Source: an uncultured Clostridia bacterium (GTDB taxonomy: Bacteria; Bacillota; Clostridia; Christensenellales; UBA1242). From it: a stretch of 8,094 nucleotides of DNA. A program made the translations under genes and the position numbers. Shown here one piece after another: positions 1 through 5,230 of the stretch (positions within the stretch are counted from its first letter, which is position 1; each line of letters starts with the position of its first letter). The notes below the pieces were generated by a model that was not told the DNA's origin, searched no databases, and was given only the letters and a program-made list of their open reading frames with translations. The DNA is taken from contig CANRGF010000040.1 of NCBI GenBank assembly GCA_947630075.1, positions 1 to 8,094 of the forward strand, given 5' to 3'.

Positions 1-1
1 T

Positions 2-538
2 GGTGCGTTGTTCAACACTTCATCTGAAACCCTTTATGGTCTAACTCGCGCAACAAATAAATGGCTTAACCCTTATGTTAGCAACACTTCTCAAGAAATT
101 AACGATGCAGTGTTGCAAACAGCAGTGGATTTCTTAGAAGAAAACACCGGCTCAACAATCGATTTCATCACATGCAGTGGTGATGTGAAGCGCGCTTATC
201 AGGAATATTTAAGTTATTATAGGAGAAATGTGGATGTAACCGAACTTGAAGGCGGCTATAAAGCAATCACCTTTAACGGCATTCCACTCGTTTCGGATAG
301 ATTTATTCCAGAGGGCACTCTATATATGTTAGACACCAAAAAATTCACCCTTCATCAACTTTGTGATTGGGAGTGGATTCAAGGTGAGAGTGGCAACATT
401 TTGCGTCAAAAGCCGGGCTATCCAGCCTACACAGCCACACTCGTTAAATATGCAGATTTAATTTGCGACCAACCAAACGGACAAGCGAAATTCACAAACA
501 TAAAGTCAACCATCACAAATCCGTTTTCCAAAAACTAA
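2..538 (+). CDS. Phage major capsid protein, C-terminal part (5' end outside window)
   Basis: The reading frame is open from the first bases of the window to a TAA at 536-538, so the start lies upstream; about 178 residues are visible. The segment with GIPLVSDRF (visible residues 93-101), an acidic/glycine turn, then LHQLCDWEW (117-125) and the closing TATLVKYADLICDQPNG stretch resembles the C-terminal domain of major capsid proteins from Firmicutes prophages. I recognise this from family patterns and have not aligned it. It would form the icosahedral shell. A TTG at position 8 should not be read as the start, because the coding frame continues before it. The gene is followed 19 nt later by a run of small structural genes on the same strand, as expected in a late morphogenesis operon. 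Confidence is good that it is phage structural, and moderate that it is specifically capsid. Confidence 0.78.
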   Translation, partial: GALFNTSSETLYGLTRATNKWLNPYVSNTSQEINDAVLQTAVDFLEENTGSTIDFITCSGDVKRAYQEYLSYYRRNVDVTELEGGYKAITFNGIPLVSDRFIPEGTLYMLDTKKFTLHQLCDWEWIQGESGNILRQKPGYPAYTATLVKYADLICDQPNGQAKFTNIKSTITNPFSKN

Positions 539-557
539 TTAATGATTTAGGAGGATT

Positions 558-884
558 ATGAAAATAAAAATTGATAGCGATGTTTTTAATATTTGCGAGC
601 GAATAAAAGAAATCGACAAGCATTATTTTATCGTTTTCAGCACGCAAAAAAACCGATATGAAATTCATAATTCTTCTCAGCGTGGCGGAAGTTACTGCTT
701 AACTGTGCCATATAGTTTTTTAGACGAACGCACTTTAAAATTAGTGGAGGAAAGTAGGGTCGAAAATATTGATGAAATATTAAACAAAGTAAAATTATCA
801 AATGAACTGAAAGAGAGCGCAGAAAAAACCTGCGCTTTCAATCAGTTTAATGAACTAGTTGAGGAAAAACTAAAAGAGGAGTAA
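558..884 (+). CDS. Small conserved phage protein of unknown function, 108 aa
   Basis: A perfect AGGAGG at 549-554 sits 3 nt before the ATG. The protein is short, charged and without membrane segments. Its N-terminal half (FNICERIKEIDKHYFIVFSTQKNRYEIHN) is followed by SYCLTVPYSFLDERTLKLVEESRVEN and a lysine/glutamate-rich helical tail. This layout (EID-x-x-Y, then a PY-x-x-LD-x-RT segment) resembles small proteins that sit just after the capsid gene in clostridial-type prophages, whose function is not known to me. Position between capsid and neck-like genes suggests a minor virion or assembly role, which is inference. Codons near the 3' end encode a strong RNA hairpin (813-839). It ends 2 nt before the next ATG and carries that gene's ribosome binding site inside its own last codons, so the two are probably translationally coupled. 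Confidence 0.7.
   Translation: MKIKIDSDVFNICERIKEIDKHYFIVFSTQKNRYEIHNSSQRGGSYCLTVPYSFLDERTLKLVEESRVENIDEILNKVKLSNELKESAEKTCAFNQFNELVEEKLKEE
813..839 (+). other. Intragenic RNA hairpin, 10-bp stem
   Basis: Bases 813-822 pair with 830-839 (one G-U pair) around a 7-nt loop of mostly A. It lies inside the 108-aa phage gene, about 50 nt before the next start codon. No U-run follows, so it is not an intrinsic terminator. It could be a processing or stability element within the phage late mRNA, but coding constraint or chance cannot be excluded. Confidence 0.4.
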
Positions 885-886
885 TC

Positions 887-1435
887 ATGAAAGTTAAAAA
901 TTTATTGGCAAATGCAAGCGAACTATTAGGGCTTGAAGCCGAATGTGCATTGTTGGAGCAAGACGGAGAAGATTTGCTAAATAACGAAGAAATAAAGAAA
1001 TTGTTTAATTTGTCTAAATTGGCAATTAGAGAAATTTGTTCAAATTATTTACCAATTTCAAGCGAAGAAAAAATCAAGGTTGAAAATGGCTCATTTTCAC
1101 TTGCTAATTTGAAAAACTTTATCCGCGTTAATTCGGTTTCTAAAAACGGCAAATCGCACGGCTATAAAATAATTTCCAAAAAATTAATTTTAAATGAAGA
1201 TGGGGAATATATTGTGAACTATCAAACATATCCAGAAATAACTTCGCCACAAGACGATTTGGATTTTCTCTATCCATTAAACTTTGAAGTGCTGGTGTTT
1301 GGTTTGTGCGCTTACTATTGCCTTTCTAAGGGTTTGTTTGACGATTTTAAAATTTATCACGAAAAATATCAAGAGAGGGCAGAAAGCGTTAAAAGTTTAA
1401 AAATTATAGACGTCCCAATGAGGAGATGGGAATGA
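887..1435 (+). CDS. Phage neck / head-tail adaptor-like protein, 182 aa
   Basis: Start ATG at 887 is preceded by AGGAG at 877-881. The protein begins with a helical segment (ASELLGLEAECALLE), followed by LSKLAIREICSNYLPI. A beta-rich middle follows (EEKIKVENGSFSLANLKNFIRVNSV and YKIISKKLILNEDGEYIVNYQTYP). A C-terminal helix pair (VFGLCAYYCLSKGLFDDFKIYHEKYQERAESV) leads to a terminal RRW motif. That order, especially a C-terminal helix bundle ending in RRW, is typical of small proteins placed after the capsid gene in Firmicutes phages and thought to join head and tail (adaptor or head-completion type). The assignment rests on pattern and position, not on an alignment. Its TGA stop overlaps the next start as ATGA at 1432-1435, which indicates coupled translation. 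Confidence 0.6.
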   Translation: MKVKNLLANASELLGLEAECALLEQDGEDLLNNEEIKKLFNLSKLAIREICSNYLPISSEEKIKVENGSFSLANLKNFIRVNSVSKNGKSHGYKIISKKLILNEDGEYIVNYQTYPEITSPQDDLDFLYPLNFEVLVFGLCAYYCLSKGLFDDFKIYHEKYQERAESVKSLKIIDVPMRRWE

Positions 1436-2847
1436 AAAAGAATTTAAAAATTGAAAAATTTAATAATTTTGCTTCAAATAATATGATAAAAACGCGTTTT
1501 TGCTATAATTTTTTGCCAAAAGAAAAATTATTTAATAGTTTTTCAATAAAACGCGCCAAATTTCCAATCTCTCCAACCGACACGGAATATAGCGAATTAA
1601 ACATCGCCAGCGCAAATATATCAGCAATTAAAGGCATCACAGCTTTTAGGCAATATTTTCCGCTAAACGAGCAAACAATATATCGAATTTTATTCTATGG
1701 CGATGATAAAAAAGTGTATATTCATCAACTGCTTATGGGCATAAACAATTTGTCTTGGCTATACAATCTCACATTTGAGCAGCCACCAATCGCCCTAACA
1801 TTTAAGCAAGACGATTTAGATGCAATTATTCTTGCCGATAAAGAAAAAATGGTCATTTGGAAAACAAATTACACTCCAAAAGAAATCACAGATATTCCTG
1901 TCATCACGAGCATGTGCATGAATGACGGAGTGTTATTTTGCACCATTCAAGAGCCGGCTTTCAAAATTTGGTACGCATCAGATTTGGACGCTGAGAAGGT
2001 TGGAGCCACTTCTTCCACATCAGGCTATATTTCGCTTGATGACGAACTTGGAGATGCAAAAAAAGTGGTGGCATTCGATGAAGATGTGTATATAATTCGT
2101 GAGTATGGCATTTCAAAAATTAATTATTTGCAAAAAAACATCACGGTTAGTCAAGTTTATGCTTCAAATAGCAGGATTTTGGAAAACACAGTTTCAGTTT
2201 GCGGAAATCTAATTTTATTTATGACTTTTGATGGGCTTTACACTTTCAACGGCACAAAGGTTATAAAGAGCGATATTGAAATCAAAAATCTTGACGGCAT
2301 AAATAAGGGAGCGGTTTCATCAACAATTAATCATTATTACTTTTTAGCTCTTCGCTTAAATTTTGAAAAAGGTTCGCCTGTCGGCATGGAAGGTGAGAAC
2401 TATGTAAACAACGCAATTTTGGTTGTAAACACGCTAGATATGACATATCAAATCATAAAAGGCTTTGATGTGTTGGCGTTTTATCCGCTAAAAACAGACC
2501 TGTTTGAAAAATTGTTGGTTGTTTCCAATGGAGCGGATAAAGATAAATTGTTTGAAATTTGCTTTAATTATAATGATGGATTGATTGAAACGGAAAAATT
2601 TTGGTCTAGTGAAGAGTTGACCGATGACCGCCGCACAAAACTTTTGACCTCGCTGGTTGTGGATGCTTCAAACAGAATGAGCATTACAATTTTTTGGGAC
2701 GATAAGTCTGCCACCTTTGAAACATATAAAGATGGTGTGAATAGTTTTAATTTTAGATTGGCTTGCAAAAAAATTCGATTAGAAGTTTCGTCAAAAAATA
2801 AAAATGCCGAACTTAATCACCTTAGTTTGGAGTATTATGAATATTGA
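1432..2847 (+). CDS. Large beta-rich phage structural protein (propeller-like neck/tail protein), 471 aa
   Basis: I place the start at the ATG at 1432, which overlaps the upstream stop as ATGA and has AGGAG at 1421-1425 with 6-nt spacing; an in-frame ATG at 1426 lies too close to that site. The protein is built of repeated short beta strands with no membrane segment or enzyme motif. Recognisable blocks are IWYASDLD (about 179-186), GYISLDDELGD (198-208), VYIIREYGI (about 219-227) and MTFDGLYTFNG (264-274). Such strand-turn repeats with W-Y-S-D-D/LD and DGLY-x-F-G blocks occur in large phage proteins that follow the adaptor gene and are comparable in size and position to podovirus head-closure or tail-hub proteins such as P22 gp10. 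That analogy is inference. The end overlaps the following small ORF by 11 nt. Confidence 0.65.
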   Translation: MKKNLKIEKFNNFASNNMIKTRFCYNFLPKEKLFNSFSIKRAKFPISPTDTEYSELNIASANISAIKGITAFRQYFPLNEQTIYRILFYGDDKKVYIHQLLMGINNLSWLYNLTFEQPPIALTFKQDDLDAIILADKEKMVIWKTNYTPKEITDIPVITSMCMNDGVLFCTIQEPAFKIWYASDLDAEKVGATSSTSGYISLDDELGDAKKVVAFDEDVYIIREYGISKINYLQKNITVSQVYASNSRILENTVSVCGNLILFMTFDGLYTFNGTKVIKSDIEIKNLDGINKGAVSSTINHYYFLALRLNFEKGSPVGMEGENYVNNAILVVNTLDMTYQIIKGFDVLAFYPLKTDLFEKLLVVSNGADKDKLFEICFNYNDGLIETEKFWSSEELTDDRRTKLLTSLVVDASNRMSITIFWDDKSATFETYKDGVNSFNFRLACKKIRLEVSSKNKNAELNHLSLEYYEY

Positions 2848-2974
2848 TTTAGATTTGTTGAAAAAGTTTAATATTTATCACCAATATTTGCAAACCTTAA
2901 AAAATCAAATTGTATATCACAAAATGAAAAAAGGAGCAAAAAATGAATTGGAAAAACCGATTAACAAATTATAA
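2837..2974 (+). CDS. Small overlapping phage ORF, 45 aa, unknown function
   Basis: ATG at 2837 overlaps the end of the large structural gene by 11 nt and runs to a TAA at 2972-2974, overlapping the start of the holin gene by 32 nt. GGAG at 2829-2832 lies 4 nt before the start, an acceptable ribosome binding site. The product is mostly one predicted helix (IDLDLLKKFNIYHQYLQTLK) followed by a basic tail rich in lysine and asparagine, with no membrane segment. It fills what would otherwise be a 95-nt gap in a tightly packed operon, which supports its being real. Function is unknown; it could simply couple translation of the large gene to the holin. Codon composition cannot be judged on so short a gene. 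Confidence 0.5.
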   Translation: MNIDLDLLKKFNIYHQYLQTLKNQIVYHKMKKGAKNELEKPINKL

Positions 2975-3383
2975 TTTTTGGGTTTCAATGGTGAGTGCGG
3001 TTTTGCTAATTTTGCAGGCACTCAAAATCAAATTGGATTTTATTTATGTGAATGAAGTGTCCACTGCCGTGTTAGGATTGCTCGTAGTTTTGGGGATAAT
3101 TAATGACCCAACAAAGAGCTCAAAATCTTCTCAAACAAAAGAAGAGCCAACAGAGCAAACAAGCGAAAATTTTTCAGAGAACGCAAAAAATGAGGCTGAA
3201 AACGCAAAAAAAATGGAAAATTTAAGCGAAAACGCAAAAAACGAGCAAGAAAATTCAAAAAATGAAGAAGTTCAACCAATTCCCACTAACAATCGAGATG
3301 AGAATTCTGTTGACGATTTTCAAAGTGCTGAAATTTCTATTCCGCAAAAACTAGAACCCCAAACTTTTAACATAGTGAATTAG
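2943..3383 (+). CDS. Phage holin, phi LC3 type, with long repetitive hydrophilic C-terminal tail
   Basis: AGGAG at 2932-2936 precedes the ATG. Residues 1-57 match the phi LC3 holin pattern: MNWKNRLTNYNFWVSM, a first membrane segment (about 12-29), a short linker, a second membrane segment (about 37-53) and the signature GIINDPT. Holins of this family make the membrane lesion that releases the endolysin at the end of the phage cycle. Family members are normally about 70-90 residues; this one has 146. The extra 90 residues are disordered-looking, rich in N, E, K and S, and contain two 17-residue tandem units (76-92 and 93-109) with the core SENAKNE. No endolysin gene follows; the operon ends at the hairpin just after the TAG stop. 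Holin identity is confident; the role of the tail is unknown. Confidence 0.88.
   Translation: MNWKNRLTNYNFWVSMVSAVLLILQALKIKLDFIYVNEVSTAVLGLLVVLGIINDPTKSSKSSQTKEEPTEQTSENFSENAKNEAENAKKMENLSENAKNEQENSKNEEVQPIPTNNRDENSVDDFQSAEISIPQKLEPQTFNIVN
3168..3269 (+). repeat. Two 51-bp tandem coding repeats in the holin tail
   Basis: Bases 3168-3218 and 3219-3269 encode two 17-residue units of the form N-F/L-S-E-N-A-K-N-E-x-E-N-A/S-K-x-x-E. The protein identity between units is high, with differences at a few positions, which points to a tandem duplication followed by drift in the holin's hydrophilic tail. Confidence 0.7.
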
Positions 3384-3414
3384 AAAAAAAGGCTAACAAT
3401 CGTTAGCCTTTTTT
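3384..3414. terminator. Bidirectional intrinsic terminator between convergent genes
   Basis: A 7-bp perfect stem (GGCTAAC 3391-3397 with GTTAGCC 3402-3408) closes a 4-nt loop. It is flanked by seven A on the left (3384-3390) and six T on the right (3409-3414), so a U-run follows the hairpin on either strand and A-U pairs can extend the stem. It ends the phage operon on the + strand and the CCAGH gene on the - strand. Confidence 0.9.
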
Positions 3415-4115
3415 ATTTTAAATGATGCAATTTTTTCATTCATTAAATTTTCAAGATTTTCTTTTTCATTTGGGAAGTATTTTAAAATGTCTTCTTTGTC
3501 TAGCCAAAAATCAAAAATGCCTTTTCTCAAGTTTATTCTTTTAGGAATAAATCTCTTTACAACAATCTCACCCTTTTGATTTTTCACGCATTCCATCATT
3601 TCGTCTAGCAAGGTGTCTTGCTTAGAAATCACTTTGTTTTTATTGCACTTAAATTCATCTAGCAAAATTTTAAAAAATCTATTGCAAATTTCACTTCGAT
3701 TTTCATCCTTCCAAAATGGTCTGCCATAAGAGAAGGCGAGTTTTGGCACTCTTCCCACAATGCTTTCGCAATCATAGGATATGGTTGCGTTTTTGGGAAA
3801 TTCCTCGTCTAAAATTTCACTCAACTTTTTCACAAACTCAAAACTGATTGGTTTGTTTAGCAAAATTTGGATATATGGAGTGTCATGAAATTCTCCATCA
3901 TGCCCAGCGCAGCAGGCATTTGATTCAATGCCAATCTGCCACAATAAGAGAAGCAAAGCTTTTAAGTCCTCATTTCCTTCAGCAAAATCAGTGGCCATTT
4001 TTTCTTTTTCTTCGTCAAAATTTGGAAATGAAAAAATATCAAGCGGGGCAAACACATTATATCCGCTTAGCCCCTTTTTTGCCAATCTTTTTTCATATTC
4101 TTCTTTATTTAACAT
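3393..4115 (-). CDS. Uncharacterised protein with CCAGH motif, 240 aa
   Basis: I do not recognise a named family. The protein is soluble, with no signal peptide or membrane segment. A helix (DLKALLLLLWQIGIESNACCAGH, residues 50-72) leads to the Cys-Cys-Ala-Gly-His motif and then PYIQILL (80-86). The combination 'GI-x-S/T-x-x-C-C-x-GH ... YI-x-I/F' occurs in unannotated phage and plasmid proteins and could bind metal, which is a guess. The rest is helical and lysine/glutamate-rich. Start choice is uncertain: ATG at 4115 has a weak GGATGAAAG upstream, while ATG at 4130 (five residues longer) has no ribosome binding site; a still longer frame would cross the tRNA and is rejected. It starts about 27 nt after the tRNA-Gln 3' end on the same strand with no clear promoter of its own. 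The stop codon falls inside the shared terminator stem. It may be a prophage cargo gene. Confidence 0.7.
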   Translation of the reverse strand: MLNKEEYEKRLAKKGLSGYNVFAPLDIFSFPNFDEEKEKMATDFAEGNEDLKALLLLLWQIGIESNACCAGHDGEFHDTPYIQILLNKPISFEFVKKLSEILDEEFPKNATISYDCESIVGRVPKLAFSYGRPFWKDENRSEICNRFFKILLDEFKCNKNKVISKQDTLLDEMMECVKNQKGEIVVKRFIPKRINLRKGIFDFWLDKEDILKYFPNEKENLENLMNEKIASFKIKKANDC

Positions 4116-4141
4116 AAAGCTTTCATCCATAATAATATTTT

Positions 4142-4216
4142 TGGCTGGGGTAGTTGGATTCGAACCAACGCATGCTGGATTCAGAGACCAGTGCCTTACC
4201 GCTTGGCGATACCCCA
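4142..4216 (-). tRNA. tRNA-Gln (CTG anticodon)
   Basis: On the - strand the 75-nt gene folds as a cloverleaf. The acceptor stem is TGGGGTA/TACCCCA, the D-arm starts GCCAAGCGGTAAGGC, the anticodon loop is CTCTGAA with anticodon CTG, and the T-arm is GTTGGTTCGAATCCAAC. Discriminator G and an encoded CCA follow. The U1-A72 start and overall layout are typical of bacterial tRNA-Gln. The innermost anticodon-stem pair (31-39) is T-T, tolerated in this tRNA. The 3' end points towards the phage genes, making it a candidate integration site. Confidence 0.95.
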
Positions 4217-4223
4217 ATAAATT

Positions 4224-4239
4224 TCAATTTTAAAATTGA
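4224..4239. repeat. 16-bp perfect palindrome upstream of tRNA-Gln
   Basis: TCAATTTTAAAATTGA reads the same on both strands. It lies between the predicted transcription start and the 5' end of tRNA-Gln, so it is in the precursor leader. It could be an operator or a processing hairpin, though its AT content makes chance more likely than for a mixed-composition palindrome. Confidence 0.4.
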
Positions 4240-4246
4240 CTTTTAT

Positions 4247-4275
4247 AATATAACATAAAAATTGTTATTTTTCAA
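4247..4275 (-). promoter_or_regulatory. Sigma-A type promoter for tRNA-Gln and the CCAGH gene
   Basis: Read on the - strand, TTGAAA (4275-4270) is separated by 17 bp from TATATT (4252-4247). Transcription would start near 4240, giving a leader of about 24 nt before the tRNA. No other good promoter is seen before the 240-aa gene, so both are probably on one transcript. Confidence 0.65.
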
Positions 4276-4352
4276 TCATTTTTCCAAAATAACTAAAAAT
4301 TTATATTGAAGCGTTTATATCTGTGCATTTTCTTGCACTGCGGAAATATCAC
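4276..4352. other. Intergenic segment between divergent promoters
   Basis: This AT-rich stretch separates the divergent tRNA-Gln and GT8 promoters. It contains the short GTGCA/TGCAC repeat at 4323-4338 and nothing else I can support. If the tRNA-Gln 3' end is the prophage attachment site, this segment is already host DNA. Confidence 0.5.
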
Positions 4353-4381
4353 TTGACAAAATCAGTTAAATATATTAACAT
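4353..4381 (+). promoter_or_regulatory. Sigma-A type promoter for the GT8-cls-phosphatase operon
   Basis: A consensus TTGACA at 4353-4358 is followed after 17 bp by TAACAT at 4376-4381 (four of six matches to the -10 consensus). The start codon is 15 nt beyond the -10 box, so the leader is very short. A small hairpin-forming repeat GTGCA/TGCAC (4323-4338) lies just upstream and might be a binding site, but this is weak. Confidence 0.6.
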
Positions 4382-4396
4382 ATATTTAGGTGGCAA

Positions 4397-5212
4397 ATGA
4401 AGAAAAATATTTTAGTTAATATCAACAAAGGTTATGTCCGTCATTTTTTAACCATGATTAATTCGCTTTCAATCAACAATCCAGAGAGCGATTTTGATGT
4501 GTATGTGTTGCATTCAAATTTAGAAGATAGCGATAAATTGCATATTCAATCTAATGTTAGGCAAAACATTAATTTAGTCTATATTTATATGGATGAATCG
4601 CTTTTTAAGGGCGCGCCTAAGGTGAAGCGCTATCCTTATGAAATATATTATCGCATATTCGCTCCAATGATGTTGCCAGAGAGTGTGGAGCGCATTCTTT
4701 ATTTGGATAGCGATTTAATCGTGCATAAAAATATAGACGAACTTTATAATCTCGATTTTGAGGGCAATCTTTTCATTGCTTGCACCCAGATTAGAGGGTT
4801 TGTAACCTGGCTAAACCGCCTTAGAATGTGCGTTGGCAAAAACCACTATTATATGAACACTGGCGTGATGGTTATGAATGTGAAAGAGTTGCGTAATATT
4901 ATAGACACGGACAAAATTTTCAAATTCATCAAGCGCAATGGTTGGAGAATGTATTTATATGATGAAGATGTGCTCTTCAAGTTTTATGGGGATAGAATTC
5001 GCTTGATAGACCCAAAACTCTATAATCTATGCGATAGATATATCACTTTCTATAATATGCGCACGCGCAAGCCAAATAAGATTGATTTAGATTGGGTGGA
5101 AAATAATAATGTGATAATTCACTATCTTGGGCGAAATAAGCCGTGGAAAGAGAAATATAAAGGCATTTTGAAGGACTACTATTTTAAATATTTTGATGAA
5201 AAGTTTAAATAA
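4397..5212 (+). CDS. Glycosyltransferase family 8 protein, 271 aa
   Basis: ATG at 4397 follows AGGTGG (4388-4393). The fold is GT-A: an N-terminal beta strand (KKNILVNINKGYVRHFLTMINSL), a central YLDSDLIV with the metal-binding D-x-D at residues 104-106, YMNTGVMVMN (152-161), DEDVL (189-193) and a C-terminal HYLGRNKPW (242-250). The last is the H-x-x-G-x-x-K-P-W signature of family 8 (LgtC/glycogenin-like). Such retaining enzymes move a hexose, usually galactose or glucose, from a UDP-sugar to a surface glycan or lipid acceptor; the acceptor cannot be told from sequence. There is no membrane segment, so it probably acts at the inner face of the cytoplasmic membrane. It is first in a three-gene operon with cardiolipin synthase 18 nt downstream, which hints at glycolipid or cell-envelope work. 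Confidence 0.9.
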   Translation: MKKNILVNINKGYVRHFLTMINSLSINNPESDFDVYVLHSNLEDSDKLHIQSNVRQNINLVYIYMDESLFKGAPKVKRYPYEIYYRIFAPMMLPESVERILYLDSDLIVHKNIDELYNLDFEGNLFIACTQIRGFVTWLNRLRMCVGKNHYYMNTGVMVMNVKELRNIIDTDKIFKFIKRNGWRMYLYDEDVLFKFYGDRIRLIDPKLYNLCDRYITFYNMRTRKPNKIDLDWVENNNVIIHYLGRNKPWKEKYKGILKDYYFKYFDEKFK

Positions 5213-5230
5213 AACACACAATAGGATAAG

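Noticed and set aside
4131..4217. N-terminal extension of the CCAGH protein starting inside the tRNA-Gln
   Set aside because: The extension is translated from the tRNA gene itself and has no ribosome binding site; starts at 4130 or 4115 are sensible.
3848..4233. Two + strand open frames opposite the CCAGH gene and tRNA-Gln
   Set aside because: They lie antisense to a better gene, one includes the tRNA complement, and neither has a ribosome binding site or family features.
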